From Nitrospinota bacterium (GTDB lineage Bacteria; Nitrospinota_A; UBA7883; JACRGQ01), in assembly GCA_029881495.1 (NCBI GenBank), contig JAOUMJ010000027.1, positions 1-40,048 on the forward strand: a stretch of 40,048 bases of DNA, read 5' to 3'. A program made the position numbers and the translations under genes. The notes beneath the pieces are model-generated. The model ran no database searches, had not been told where the DNA came from, and worked only from the letters and a program-made list of their open reading frames with translations. Positions 15,574 through 24,631 of the stretch are shown piece by piece. How positions within the stretch are numbered: position 1 is the first letter of the stretch; every line of letters starts with the position of its first letter.

Positions 15574-16785
15574 ATGAAAGACAGCGGAAAAAGAATTATT
15601 CTCCTCGGCGACGGAATGCCCGATAGACCCCTCGAACAGCTAGGCGGAAAAACACCTCTCCAGGCGGCAAAGACACCAAACATGGACAGGATGGCGCGTG
15701 AAGGGAGCGCAGGCTTTGTTCACACCGTGCCGGAGGGGTTTGAGCCGGGTTCGGACGTGACCAACATGGGGCTACTCGGATACGACCCGAAGAAATACTA
15801 CACCGGACGCGCACCTCTTGAAGCGGCGGGGATGCACATTCCGCTTGGCAAAAACGACGTGGCATACCGGTGCAACCTCGTTACCCTTTCTCCTACCGCC
15901 GAAGGGGTTTTCATGGAGGACTTCTCCGCCGGGCACATCTCGTCCGGCGAAGCGGCTCAGCTGATAAAAGCTTTAAACGATTACTTCGGCAAGGGGGACA
16001 TAGAGTTCCACCCCGGTGTAAGTTACCGGCACCTGATGATATGGAAAAACGGAAATGAAAAGGCCGAAACCACTCCACCGCACGATATTACAGGGAAGAG
16101 CATAAGAAATTATCTTCCGCGCGGCGATGCCGGGGAGAGGCTCAACATGATCACCACCGAAGCGCAGATAATTTTGAAACCGCATTCCGTAAACGTAAAG
16201 AGAAAGGACGACGGGAAATCCGAAGCGAACTCCATCTGGCTCTGGGGACAGGGGAAAGCCCCCTCAATGCCGAAGCTGAAGGATTTCCGCGGGATCACCG
16301 GGACCATGATCTCGGCTGTCGACCTGATGAAGGGGCTCGGCGTTCTCGCCGGGATGGACGTGATAAACGTCGAGGGAGCGACAGGGTTCATCGACACCAA
16401 TTACGAAGGGAAGATGCGCGCGGCGAAGGAAGGTCTTGCGAAAAACGATTTCGTATACATCCACATCGAATCGCCGGACGAATCGGGCCACCAGGGCTCC
16501 ATCGAAAACAAGATAAGGGCGATCGAAGATTTCGACGCGAAGATAGTCGGCCCGCTCCTTGATGAGATTGCCAGACTGAACGGAAGGGCGATAGTTTTAT
16601 CCGACCACCCTACACCGATAGAACTGATGACACATACCACAGACCCGGTGCCGTTCGCTATCTGGCCGAAACTCAACGGCGCTTCGGCATCAGCCCCCGC
16701 GTTTGACGAATCGATCATCACCATGAACGGCTCGATGAAAATCGCAAACGGTTACGAGCTCTTCGAGAGATTCACGGAAAAATAG
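15574..16785 (+). CDS. ApgM-like phosphomutase, probable homoserine kinase (or phosphoglycerate mutase)
   Basis: The 403-residue protein belongs to the cofactor-independent archaeal-type phosphoglycerate mutase branch of the alkaline phosphatase superfamily. It has the metal aspartate D13 (LLGDGMPDRP), nucleophile-type S60 (GSDVTNMGLLGYDP), TGRAPLEAAGM, AYRCNLVTLS, HIESPDESGHQG, LSDHPTPIELMTHTTDPVPF. One clade of this family, often labelled phosphoglycerate mutase, has been proposed to be a homoserine kinase because it accompanies threonine genes where ThrB is missing (TIGR02535-type). Here it lies 146 bases after hom, and no ThrB is in the window. So I lean to homoserine kinase, with glycolytic mutase as the alternative. 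GGAAGGA lies in the ribosome-site position before the ATG. Confidence 0.85.
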   Translation: MKDSGKRIILLGDGMPDRPLEQLGGKTPLQAAKTPNMDRMAREGSAGFVHTVPEGFEPGSDVTNMGLLGYDPKKYYTGRAPLEAAGMHIPLGKNDVAYRCNLVTLSPTAEGVFMEDFSAGHISSGEAAQLIKALNDYFGKGDIEFHPGVSYRHLMIWKNGNEKAETTPPHDITGKSIRNYLPRGDAGERLNMITTEAQIILKPHSVNVKRKDDGKSEANSIWLWGQGKAPSMPKLKDFRGITGTMISAVDLMKGLGVLAGMDVINVEGATGFIDTNYEGKMRAAKEGLAKNDFVYIHIESPDESGHQGSIENKIRAIEDFDAKIVGPLLDEIARLNGRAIVLSDHPTPIELMTHTTDPVPFAIWPKLNGASASAPAFDESIITMNGSMKIANGYELFERFTEK

Positions 16786-16786
16786 T

Positions 16787-17878
16787 TTGCCAATTCGAGT
16801 CATTAGAGGAAGTCTGCTTATATGCGCGCTCTGCGCCTCTGCACTCCTTCTTACATCGTGCAACACATCGGCATATTACTCGCAGGCGGTTACAGGACAT
16901 CTTAAACTGTACGCGAAACGAAAGCCGATAGAAAAAGTTCTAAGGGATGAGGAGGTCTCCGGCGATCTAAAGGAGAAGCTCAACAAGGTAAGGAAGATAC
17001 GCGCTTTCGCGACCGCCGAAATGAAACTGCCGGACAACGGAAGTTTTACGGGATATGTCGAACTGGACAGAAGGTATCTTGCATGGAGCGTGGTCGCCAC
17101 ACCTGAATTTTCCCTATCCCCATTGAAATGGTGCTTCCCTGTTGCGGGTTGCGTTAGTTATCGCGGGTATTTCAACCGGGAAGACGCCGACGCTTTCGCT
17201 GAGACCCTGCGCGAGGAGGGGTATGATGTTTCGGTCCTCCCGATCGCGGCGTACTCGACGCTTGGATGGTTCGACGATCCGGTGCTGAGCACATTCCTCT
17301 CCTGGCCGGAACAGAACCTTGCAGGATTGATAATCCACGAGCTTACACATGCCAAGATATATATAAAAGACGATTCTGTGTTCAACGAATCGCTTGCGAG
17401 CGTTGTGGAACACGAAGGGGTGATGCGATGGGTAAAAAGCAACGGCAATGAAGCGCAGTTGAACGCCTACAACGATTTTCAGAAAAGAAAAGCGATGTTC
17501 GCCGGGAATGTCATGAAATACCGGGAGCGATTGAAAACGGTTTACGATTCCGGAGCGGGGCCGGATGAAATGCGCGACATGAAAAAAACAATATTGAACG
17601 AGATGCTGGAGGAATACCGGAGGGAATCGGCAACTCCCGGAACCAGAAGCGAATACCGCCAAATGTTCTATAAGGATCTGAACAACGCAAAACTCGCTTC
17701 CGTATACACCTATTACGACCTTGTACCCTCCTTCAGGAGGCTTCTTGACTTAAAAAACGGGAACCTTGATGAGTTTTACGCTGAGGTGAATGAAATCGGC
17801 GCACTCCCAAAAGAGGAGCGCGAACATCGGCTGAACGCGCTGATCCCCGCAGAGGCAAAGCACGCGGGTAGAGAATAG
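16787..17878 (+). CDS. Lipoprotein zinc aminopeptidase (PF10023/DUF2265 family)
   Basis: The 363-residue protein has a signal peptide with lipobox LLTSC (Cys at about 25), so it should be an inner- or outer-membrane lipoprotein facing the periplasm. The catalytic region is HELTHAKIY with a downstream FNESLASVVEHEG: the HExxH zinc site and the third glutamate ligand. The family is annotated as putative aminopeptidase; the substrate is unknown. The start is TTG at 16787, one base after the upstream stop; the only near ATG (16822) is out of frame, and a lipobox follows at the right distance, so TTG is favoured. It ends the metV operon. A weak terminator-like hairpin follows at 17909-17933. Confidence 0.85.
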   Translation: MPIRVIRGSLLICALCASALLLTSCNTSAYYSQAVTGHLKLYAKRKPIEKVLRDEEVSGDLKEKLNKVRKIRAFATAEMKLPDNGSFTGYVELDRRYLAWSVVATPEFSLSPLKWCFPVAGCVSYRGYFNREDADAFAETLREEGYDVSVLPIAAYSTLGWFDDPVLSTFLSWPEQNLAGLIIHELTHAKIYIKDDSVFNESLASVVEHEGVMRWVKSNGNEAQLNAYNDFQKRKAMFAGNVMKYRERLKTVYDSGAGPDEMRDMKKTILNEMLEEYRRESATPGTRSEYRQMFYKDLNNAKLASVYTYYDLVPSFRRLLDLKNGNLDEFYAEVNEIGALPKEEREHRLNALIPAEAKHAGRE

Positions 17879-17908
17879 CAACGCATCTTCTCTTTGACGT
17901 CGTCACTT

Positions 17909-17933
17909 CAGTCCCGCTAACGGACCTGTTTTT
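17909..17933 (+). terminator. Weak rho-independent terminator after the metV operon
   Basis: CAGTCCCG (17909-17916), CTAA loop, CGGACCTG (17921-17928) form a stem of about seven pairs with two bulges. TTTTT follows (17929-17933). It lies 30 bases after the last stop of the plus-strand operon and borders the convergent gspE-like gene. The stem is short, so confidence is low. Confidence 0.35.
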
Positions 17934-19634
17934 CTACTCCTCGAAATAGGCGACGCGGTCAATCTCATCGATCGTAGTTAATCCCCGGAGGACCTTCTTG
18001 ATACCATCGTATCGCAGATTCAGATACCCCTCTTCCTCGGCCGCTCTCTTCAATTCCAGAGTGGAGGCGTTCGCTATCACCATCTCTCTCAATCGCTCGG
18101 TAACAAAGATCATTTCATGGATCCCGATCCGCCCCTTGTAACCGCTCCCGTTGCAGATCTGGCAACCCTTTGGCCGACAGAACTTGACCTCGGTCTTTCC
18201 GTCCCACTCGAAAAGCTCGTCCATCTCTTTTCTGGACGGCGTGTAGCTCTCCTTGCAGTTGTCGCAAAGCATTCTCGCAAGCCTTTGCGACATCACGCCG
18301 ATAATTGATGGCCCGACGATGAAAGGCTCTACCCCTATCTCTATAAGCCGCGTGACCGCCTGTATGGCGTTGTTGGTATGCAGGGTTGAAAGGACCAGGT
18401 GCCCTGTAAGCGCCGCCTCGGTCGCCATTTTTGCCGTTTCCAGGTCTCGTATCTCCCCTATCAGTATTACATCCGGATCCTGCCTCAATATCGAGCGGAG
18501 CACCGTGGAAAAATTAAGGCCTATCGAATGGTTTATCTGCACCTGGTTGATCCCGGGGACTGAGTATTCGACAGGATCCTCTACTGTCATTACATTCAAT
18601 TCCGGTTTGCTGATCCGCTTCAAGGTGGAGAAGAGTGTTGTTGTCTTTCCGCTACCTGTCGGCCCGGTGACGAAGAATACGCCGTTGGATGATTTCACAA
18701 GCCTGATGACCTTGTCATAGATCGCTTTTGAAAGGTAAATATCCTCAAGCTCCGGCACGGTACGCACCTGCACTTCACCAAGGATCCTCAGCACCGCCTT
18801 TTCCCCGAAAACGGTGGGCGCCGTAGAGACCCTGAAGTCGACCGTTTTTTTTGAGAGTAGAATGCTTATCCTTCCGTCCTGAGGTTTGCGTCTCTCCGAG
18901 ATATCCATTCCGCCAAGGATCTTTATTCGCGATATCAGGGGGGCGTGCAGATCCTTGAACAGTTTCACCCTCTCCCGCATCAGGCCGTCTACGCGGAAAC
19001 GGATACGCACCTGCTTTTCAGTCGGTTCGATATGGATGTCGCTGGCCCCCTCCTTCACTCCAAGGAGGAGAATCGACTGTGAAAAATCGATGACCGACTG
19101 ATCCCCCGCCATCCTGTTCAATTCGACTGCGGTTATCTCCCTGCCGGGAGTTATGAGTTTTGAAACGTCGATCTTCCCTAGCTGTTCTTCGAGTTCGTGA
19201 ACGGTCTTGTACTGGATCTCAATCGTATCGAGAATATCCTCGCGGAATGCGAACGACGGGCTTATTTTCGCGCCGGTTATTTTTTCCGCCTCCTTTATCA
19301 CTTTTTGATCCAGAGGATTCGACATCACGGCGGTTATCGCATCTCCTAGCTGATAAACGAGCACTATCTCATGTTTTTTTGAGAATTCCTTTGGTAACTT
19401 GGAAATTACTTCGGGGCGGAACAGTGTTTCATTGCAGTCGAGCCACGCAAATCCGAACCCGTCGCCATACAGCATCCCCCCCTCTTCCCTTGAGACAAGC
19501 CCCTCGCCGATAATGTGAATGAGTATTTCATATGTGTCCTGCTTGTACTGTCTGAGGAGAAGGTTCAGGACTTTTTCATCGACAATTTTCTTCTCGACTA
19601 GAATACTCAGGAATTTCTGGTTTTTATGGCTCAT
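17934..19634 (-). CDS. GspE/PilB-type secretion or pilus assembly ATPase
   Basis: The 566-residue protein has an N-terminal MshEN-like domain (about 1-150). The AAA+ secretion ATPase core follows: ASDIHIEP, Walker A GPTGSGKTTT, the Asp-box VEDPVEY, Walker B DPDVILIGEIRD and the His-box TLHTNNA. A zinc site C-x2-C...C-x2-C is in CDNCKESY...CQICNGSGYKGR. It drives assembly of pseudopili (type II secretion) or type IV pili from the cytoplasmic face of the inner membrane. gspH-K lie 4 kb away, so it may serve that system. The start at 19634 overlaps the stop of the 48-aa gene (ATGA); an upstream in-frame start at 19697 lies inside that gene and was rejected. It is the last gene of a CheY-like/48-aa/ATPase operon. 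Confidence 0.93.
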   Translation of the reverse strand: MSHKNQKFLSILVEKKIVDEKVLNLLLRQYKQDTYEILIHIIGEGLVSREEGGMLYGDGFGFAWLDCNETLFRPEVISKLPKEFSKKHEIVLVYQLGDAITAVMSNPLDQKVIKEAEKITGAKISPSFAFREDILDTIEIQYKTVHELEEQLGKIDVSKLITPGREITAVELNRMAGDQSVIDFSQSILLLGVKEGASDIHIEPTEKQVRIRFRVDGLMRERVKLFKDLHAPLISRIKILGGMDISERRKPQDGRISILLSKKTVDFRVSTAPTVFGEKAVLRILGEVQVRTVPELEDIYLSKAIYDKVIRLVKSSNGVFFVTGPTGSGKTTTLFSTLKRISKPELNVMTVEDPVEYSVPGINQVQINHSIGLNFSTVLRSILRQDPDVILIGEIRDLETAKMATEAALTGHLVLSTLHTNNAIQAVTRLIEIGVEPFIVGPSIIGVMSQRLARMLCDNCKESYTPSRKEMDELFEWDGKTEVKFCRPKGCQICNGSGYKGRIGIHEMIFVTERLREMVIANASTLELKRAAEEEGYLNLRYDGIKKVLRGLTTIDEIDRVAYFEE

Positions 19635-19777
19635 TTGCCGGTTTCTTTTTTTCTTTTCTCTTCGAGCATTTTTCTGATGTCGGCCTGTGAGGCCCATTTT
19701 TTCTCAATCACGACATGAATCTTGCTGTCTTCCTTTATCTCTTCCAGCATCTTCGCAAGATTGTATTTTACCGGCAT
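19631..19777 (-). CDS. Small charged protein between response regulator and secretion ATPase (48 aa)
   Basis: The 48-residue frame starts ATG at 19777 and ends TGA at 19631-19633. The stop overlaps the ATPase ATG (ATGA), and the start lies 2 bases after the stop of the CheY-like gene. AAGGGAAG is a good Shine-Dalgarno 5-6 bases before the ATG. The sequence opens MPVKYNLAKMLEEIKED and closes with a lysine/glutamate-rich helix (ADIRKMLEEKRKKETGK), so it is probably a soluble helical protein. I recognise no family. Position alone suggests a small adaptor or co-regulator of the ATPase. Confidence 0.72.
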   Translation of the reverse strand: MPVKYNLAKMLEEIKEDSKIHVVIEKKWASQADIRKMLEEKRKKETGK

Positions 19778-19779
19778 GT

Positions 19780-20181
19780 TTACTTCCCTTTAATTGATTT
19801 CTGGTAAAAGCCCCACGATTCCTTTATGCTCGCCTTGATCTCGTCGAGCGACGTGTCTTTCCTTATATAGCACGACGCCCCGGCGTCAAGACACTCCTGC
19901 ACGACATTCATCGAGCTTACGGCAGTAAGCATCACGACGAACGCTTTTGGAAATTCCTTCATCACCTGCTTCAGCGCCGCTCTGCCGTCAACTTGAGGCA
20001 TGTTTATATCCAGCAGGAGAATGTCGGGTTTATGCTGACGATACAGGTTTACCGCTTCACTCCCGTTCCCGGCTTCGGCAACAACTTCCGTATTCATGGA
20101 GAGGAATACCCTCTTCATCAGCTCCCTGATATGGAATTCGTCCTCGGCAAGAATAACCCTCACCTTTTTCTTTTCATTCAT
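19780..20181 (-). CDS. CheY-like single-domain response regulator
   Basis: The 133-residue protein is a lone receiver domain: ILAEDE acidic pocket (13-15), phospho-acceptor D58 in LLLDINMPQ, switch threonine in VMLTAVSS, and lysine in YIRKDTS. It has no output domain, so it should act by binding a partner. AGGA precedes the ATG. The 48-aa gene starts 2 bases after its stop and the GspE/PilB ATPase follows, which suggests that phosphorylation tunes the secretion or pilus ATPase. No cognate kinase lies adjacent. The partner is inference from gene order only. Confidence 0.93.
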   Translation of the reverse strand: MNEKKKVRVILAEDEFHIRELMKRVFLSMNTEVVAEAGNGSEAVNLYRQHKPDILLLDINMPQVDGRAALKQVMKEFPKAFVVMLTAVSSMNVVQECLDAGASCYIRKDTSLDEIKASIKESWGFYQKSIKGK

Positions 20182-20304
20182 CCTGGATAAGTCCCGACTT
20201 TAAGGTTTATAACCAATACAATACTTTCTTCACTCAATAATTTAACATTTTTTCATAATAATTGTCTTTTCCTGAAAAATACAGCAACTGGACGGCTGGA
20301 CGAA

Positions 20305-20949
20305 TCAAGGGATATCCAGATATTTATGCATCTGCAGGTTCAGGCGGAAATCGAGTCCGCTGTCGAGTATCCATTGGGCCGCCTCCTCGGCATCAACCTC
20401 CCCGATGGCTGGAGAGATGTTCACCGTGCAGAGCGAAAGGAGACCCTTCTCGGCCGTTTTTTCTACAGCCCACTCAAAATCATTTACTGAAGATATTACA
20501 AACTTTATTTCGTCGCTCTTGCGGATATAAGCAAGATTGGCTTCGACAAAAGTATCAGCCGCCCCGCTGTCGGGACATTTGATATCGACAATTTTTATCA
20601 GTTCATCGGGAAGCCCTGAGAGTTCGAAAGTTCCGTTTGTCTCCATCATCACCTGGTATCCGTCCGCGATGAACCTTTCGGCAAGCTCGATCACACCATC
20701 CTGGAACATCGGTTCGCCGCCGGTAATCTCCACACGTTTGCATCCAAACTCGCCGACTTTGCTGACGATCTCATCTATCGACATGAAATCCCCGTCTTCA
20801 TAGGCATAGGGGGTATCGCAGTACCCGCATCGGAGATTGCAGAGGGAAAATCTTATGAATACTGTTGGGAATCCGGCCCGGCTCGACTCCCCCTGAAGAG
20901 AGTGGAAAATCTCGTTTATTTTCAGCTTCAAAGCGTCGTGAGAGGCCAC
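20305..20949 (-). CDS. queE: 7-carboxy-7-deazaguanine synthase (radical SAM)
   Basis: The 214-residue protein begins with the QueE signature INEIFHSLQGESSRAG and has the radical-SAM motif C37-x3-C41-x2-C44 (CNLRCGYC), then DTPYA, EITGGEPM, METNGT and VDIKCPDSG. It ring-contracts carboxytetrahydropterin to 7-carboxy-7-deazaguanine for queuosine in tRNA. The start is GTG at 20949, two bases after the rnc stop, so translation is coupled. No other queuosine gene is in the window. It closes the acpP-fabF-rnc-queE run. Confidence 0.95.
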   Translation of the reverse strand: MASHDALKLKINEIFHSLQGESSRAGFPTVFIRFSLCNLRCGYCDTPYAYEDGDFMSIDEIVSKVGEFGCKRVEITGGEPMFQDGVIELAERFIADGYQVMMETNGTFELSGLPDELIKIVDIKCPDSGAADTFVEANLAYIRKSDEIKFVISSVNDFEWAVEKTAEKGLLSLCTVNISPAIGEVDAEEAAQWILDSGLDFRLNLQMHKYLDIP

Positions 20950-20951
20950 TA

Positions 20952-21794
20952 TTACTGCCCGAAAATCCTTTCCTCACTGCCGGAATCCATTTTCTTCGCG
21001 CTTTTTCGGCGTTTCTTTTTCTTGCCTTGCGGTTTCTTTTCGACATGGGAGAGCGCTTCTTCGGATTTGAAGAATTCAAGACACTTTTTGGCGGCCTTCT
21101 GCTCTGCATCCTTTTTGGAGCGCCCTGTGCTTTTGCCGAGCATCGTCTCCTTTACCCAGACTTCTATTTCAAATGTCGGCGAATGCGACGGCCCTTTTTC
21201 GGTAACCACCCTGTAATGAGGGTCAGCCCCGAAAAAATCCTGGCTCATCTTTTGGAGTATCCCCTTGTAGTTGCTTGATTCGCGGTCTGGCGGATGTTCG
21301 ACTATGTCATCGGCTGCAAAACGCAGGATGTATCTGCTCGCCTGCTCGAAACCACCGTCAAGGTAGATGGCCCCAACGACAGATTCAAATACGTTGGCAA
21401 GAATGGACGCCTTCCTTCTCCCCCCCGTCCCTGCTTCGCCGGTACCAAAAAGGATGTACTTGCCGAGCTCCATTCGCGTGGCTACGATTGCGAGCGCCTT
21501 CTCGCTGACGACATGGGATTTGATATCGGAAAGGGAACCTTCGCTATAGTGCGGAAAGACCGTATAGATATGACTGCAGACAACCAGGCTCAACACCGAA
21601 TCTCCCAGGAACTCCATCCGCTCATAGTGGGATCTGTCCTTGATCTGTTTTTCATGCAGATAGGAGGGGTGCGTCAAGGCGGTATTGAGAAGGTTTATAT
21701 TCTTAAATCGGTATCCAGCCTTTTTTTCAAACTCCCGAAGAACCTTTTCCCTTGCAGGGTCCCTGACAGCGAGCTTGCGTCTGAAGAAAAGCAC
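20952..21794 (-). CDS. rnc: Ribonuclease III
   Basis: The 280-residue protein has the RNase III catalytic domain with HYERMEFLGDSVLS (E61, D65) and an SLSDIKSHVVSEKALA region, then FESVVGAIYLDGG with the second acidic pair. A dsRNA-binding domain follows (about 185-255, NYKGILQKMSQ...GRSKKDAEQKAAKKCLEFF). A lysine-rich tail (KKPQGKKKKRRKSAKK) is longer than in most RNase III and could aid RNA binding. It processes rRNA precursors and regulatory dsRNA. The start is GTG at 21794, sharing one base with the fabF stop (TAGTG). Place in the acpP-fabF-rnc order is common in bacteria. Confidence 0.96.
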   Translation of the reverse strand: MLFFRRKLAVRDPAREKVLREFEKKAGYRFKNINLLNTALTHPSYLHEKQIKDRSHYERMEFLGDSVLSLVVCSHIYTVFPHYSEGSLSDIKSHVVSEKALAIVATRMELGKYILFGTGEAGTGGRRKASILANVFESVVGAIYLDGGFEQASRYILRFAADDIVEHPPDRESSNYKGILQKMSQDFFGADPHYRVVTEKGPSHSPTFEIEVWVKETMLGKSTGRSKKDAEQKAAKKCLEFFKSEEALSHVEKKPQGKKKKRRKSAKKMDSGSEERIFGQ

Positions 21795-23041
21795 TATTTA
21801 TCCGATTTTCGGAACACCAAGCTAGCGTTCGTCCCCCCGAAGCCGAATGAGTTGGAAATCGCGGCATTCAGACTTTTCTCTATGGCCTTGTTAGGAACAT
21901 AGTTCAGGTCACATTCGGGGTCCGGTTCATTATGGTTGATGGTCGGAGGGAGAATCCCCTCTTCTATCGCCTTAATCGCAAAAATAGCCTCAATGCCCCC
22001 CGCCGCTCCAAGAAGATGACCAGTCATCGACTTTGTGCTCGACACATGAAGTTTGTAAGCGTGTTCCCCGAAGACCCTCTTTACCGCTTTTGTTTCTATC
22101 ACGTCCGCGCCGGTTGAAGTGCCGTGCGCGTTTACGTAGTCAATATCTTCCGGCTTTAGGCCGGAATCGTTTATTGCGTTGGTCATGCACGCGACTGCGC
22201 CGTCACCTTCCGGTGGTGGCGAAGTAATGTGGTAGGCGTCACTGCTCATGCCGTACCCGGCCAGTTCGCAATAGATTTTCGCCCCCCTTTTTCTTGCGTG
22301 CTCATACTCCTCCAGCACAACTACGCCCGCCCCTTCGCCAAGGACAAAGCCGTCCCGATCCTTGTCAAAAGGTCTGCTGGCATGTGCCGGATCGTCGTTC
22401 CTGGTGGAGAGCGCCTTCGCGGCGGCAAATCCCCCCACTGCCAGCGGACATACGCACGCTTCCGTCCCGCCGGCGATCATGACGTCGGCATCGCCGCGCT
22501 GAATTACCTTGAAGGAATCGCCGATTGCGTGCGTACCGGTTGAACATGCTGTGGTTACACAGCTGTTTGGCCCCTTTGCGCCGGTCATCATCGATACATG
22601 GCCTGCAGCCATATTGTTGATAACCATCGGAATGAAGAACGGGGATATCTTGCGAGGTCCCTTTTCAAGGACAACTGAGTGGTAATACTCGATGGCCGGC
22701 AAGCCGCCTATCCCTGAACCGATGATCACCCCCACCCTTTCAGCGGAAATGGAGGAACCTTCACCTATCTTCAGGGAAGCGTCCTCAACAGCCATCATGG
22801 CCGAAGCTATTCCATACTGGATGAAAGTATCGACCTTCTTGATGTCCTTCTTCCCTATCCATACGAGCGGATCAAATCCACGCACCTCGCCTGCAAAGGT
22901 TACCGGATATTCAGATGCGTCGAATTTCGTGATAGGGCCGATGCCGTTCTTCCCGGCCTTTATCCCCGCCCACGTTTCGGAAACACTGTTGCCCAGCGGG
23001 GTGAGCATCCCCAACCCGGTGACAACAACTCTTCTCGCCAT
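21794..23041 (-). CDS. fabF: 3-oxoacyl-[acyl-carrier-protein] synthase II
   Basis: The 415-residue protein has the FabF catalytic triad: Cys of [11 protein letters not shown], His of [16 protein letters not shown] and His of [12 protein letters not shown]. It also has the C-terminal [15 protein letters not shown] glycine loop. It condenses malonyl-ACP with acyl-ACP during fatty-acid elongation in the cytoplasm. AAGG lies 8 bases before its ATG. The ACP gene is 14 bases upstream and rnc overlaps downstream, so these genes are transcribed together. Nothing is unusual. Confidence 0.97.
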   Translation of the reverse strand: MARRVVVTGLGMLTPLGNSVSETWAGIKAGKNGIGPITKFDASEYPVTFAGEVRGFDPLVWIGKKDIKKVDTFIQYGIASAMMAVEDASLKIGEGSSISAERVGVIIGSGIGGLPAIEYYHSVVLEKGPRKISPFFIPMVINNMAAGHVSMMTGAKGPNSCVTTACSTGTHAIGDSFKVIQRGDADVMIAGGTEACVCPLAVGGFAAAKALSTRNDDPAHASRPFDKDRDGFVLGEGAGVVVLEEYEHARKRGAKIYCELAGYGMSSDAYHITSPPPEGDGAVACMTNAINDSGLKPEDIDYVNAHGTSTGADVIETKAVKRVFGEHAYKLHVSSTKSMTGHLLGAAGGIEAIFAIKAIEEGILPPTINHNEPDPECDLNYVPNKAIEKSLNAAISNSFGFGGTNASLVFRKSDK

Positions 23042-23055
23042 TAAGAAACCTTGAC

Positions 23056-23289
23056 TTAACCCTTCTTTTTCTTGATATATGTGGTCACGTCGATGACCTT
23101 CTGAATTTTTTCGGCGTCATCATCGGGAATTTCGATGTCGAATGCCTCTTCAAAAGCCATGACAAGCTCCGCGGTGTCCAGAGAATCCGCGCCAAGGTCT
23201 TCGATAAATGACGACTCGGGCTTAATCTCTTCAATCTTTACATCGAGCTGTTGCGCGATGATCTCGTTTACCTTTTCTTCTACGCTCAT
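23056..23289 (-). CDS. acpP: Acyl carrier protein
   Basis: The 77-residue acidic protein matches AcpP over its full length; the phosphopantetheine serine is S36 in [18 protein letters not shown]. It carries acyl chains in fatty-acid synthesis. TGGAGGT is a strong Shine-Dalgarno a few bases before the ATG. A TACAAT -10 box lies on the minus strand at 23330-23335, without a clear -35. It heads the acpP-fabF-rnc-queE operon. Confidence 0.97.
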   Translation of the reverse strand: MSVEEKVNEIIAQQLDVKIEEIKPESSFIEDLGADSLDTAELVMAFEEAFDIEIPDDDAEKIQKVIDVTTYIKKKKG

Positions 23290-23671
23290 TTTTTAATTTA
23301 CCTCCATTTGATTCATTTAAAACCGATGTATTGTAACATTTTAATGGGAAAAAATAATAGGCAGATTTTCTTTTCCCTTTGAAGACCTGCCATTAACACC
23401 TAACATTTTCAATGTGCCTGCATGACCATACAACTAAACTGCCTCAAAACTAATTTCAAGGATAATACAGGATATTATTTCATACACCTAATTTTATTTT
23501 ATAAATTCCACAAGGTTTACAACGCTCCATTTTCCGCATAACCATCTGTATTTATTGCTTATACAGTTGAACCGGAGTACGGCATAGTAATTGCTCTATA
23601 CATAGGTCAGGGAAGCTGGTTGAAAAGCCAGCTTCTACTTTCTCCTACTCTTCACCGGGGGTGAGTCTCCA
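23290..23671. other. AT-rich intergenic region with a GAAA-tetraloop hairpin
   Basis: These 382 bases separate the acpP promoter from the end of gspK. No ORF is credible. GAAGCTGGTT (23612-23621) pairs with AGCCAGCTTC (23626-23635): a 10-bp stem (one G-U) closed by GAAA. It starts 36 bases past the gspK stop on the minus strand. No T-tract follows, so it may be a 3'-end stabilising hairpin rather than a classic terminator. Confidence 0.55.
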
Positions 23672-24631
23672 CTACTCGCCCCCGACCCTCCCTCCTTCCG
23701 AGGATTCGGATATTGCCGGAACGAAATCTTCTCCGTAATAGTCATCTGTCCAGTCGAGTATCACAATATTTCCATTTGGCAAACGCTTCACGACTGCGCG
23801 GATGTGATGGGCCATCTTGTTCCCTGTAAACCGCCCGGAAGAGACGATGGTAAATACATCCGATTTATCCACAAGAGAGGCAAATCCGTTCATCTCCCTG
23901 AAAGACATTATTTCGTCTATCTCCGCTTCGTTCTTCCCTGATACAAAAAGCGCCTCCGGTGAAGCGGTATTAACATTGATCCCGGTTGCGGGGTAAACGG
24001 TCAGCACCTTTGCGAGTGTTTGATAAACCGATTCGGAAATCCCTCTCACTCTACGCAACTCGTTTAGCGTGTCGAATTCGGAATTTTTTGCTTCGTATGG
24101 ATCAGGAAGCGAAGCATAGTAATCGCTTTCCGCTCCGTTCGGGCGCGAAAGTTCATCCGCGTCGACCCAGTCAAGTATCGAGTCGACTACCAGCGCTATA
24201 TCGACCTCCCCTTCAGAAAAAAGAATGGCAAACAGAAGCGAGAACCTTACAGGATCCTTTGCGAGGACGTTCAAATTCAGCTTCCTGTTTTCATCCTCTA
24301 TCCTGTAGGATACGTACCCATCCCCCAGCGGAATGTTTTCCCTTCTGGTCGGCTCCAGTCGAATGTTTTCTTCGCTCCCTTTGCCAAAAACCAGACCGGC
24401 TTCCTCGGATTCAAAAGTGAAATCGTGCATACGCAGAATCTCCCCTATTCCGAGCTGTACCCCCGCGTACGCCAGATAATACGCCCCACGGTCCTCGCTG
24501 AAATTGGCAACAGCCCTCACATCCCCCTTAACGCTTGCCACCAGTTCGGAAGAGAGCACCGCAAGGAGTACCAGCAGCCAGATTACGATCGCAAGCGCGA
24601 TCCCCTTTTGGTCCGATAAAATACGTCTCAT
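23672..24631 (-). CDS. gspK: Type II secretion minor pseudopilin GspK
   Basis: The protein of about 319 residues begins MRRILSDQKGIALAIVIWLL, the class III signal of GspK: G at -1 and a hydrophobic helix, but no E at +5, as is usual for GspK. It has the SAM-like core with LNLNVLAKDP, DSILDWVDADE, LRRVRGISES and INVNTASPEAL, all GspK features. GspK caps the pseudopilus tip with GspI and GspJ. The start at 24631 shares its A with the gspJ stop (TGATG); GTG at 24634 is possible. It is the last gene of the pseudopilin operon. Confidence 0.92.
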   Translation of the reverse strand: MRRILSDQKGIALAIVIWLLVLLAVLSSELVASVKGDVRAVANFSEDRGAYYLAYAGVQLGIGEILRMHDFTFESEEAGLVFGKGSEENIRLEPTRRENIPLGDGYVSYRIEDENRKLNLNVLAKDPVRFSLLFAILFSEGEVDIALVVDSILDWVDADELSRPNGAESDYYASLPDPYEAKNSEFDTLNELRRVRGISESVYQTLAKVLTVYPATGINVNTASPEALFVSGKNEAEIDEIMSFREMNGFASLVDKSDVFTIVSSGRFTGNKMAHHIRAVVKRLPNGNIVILDWTDDYYGEDFVPAISESSEGGRVGGE

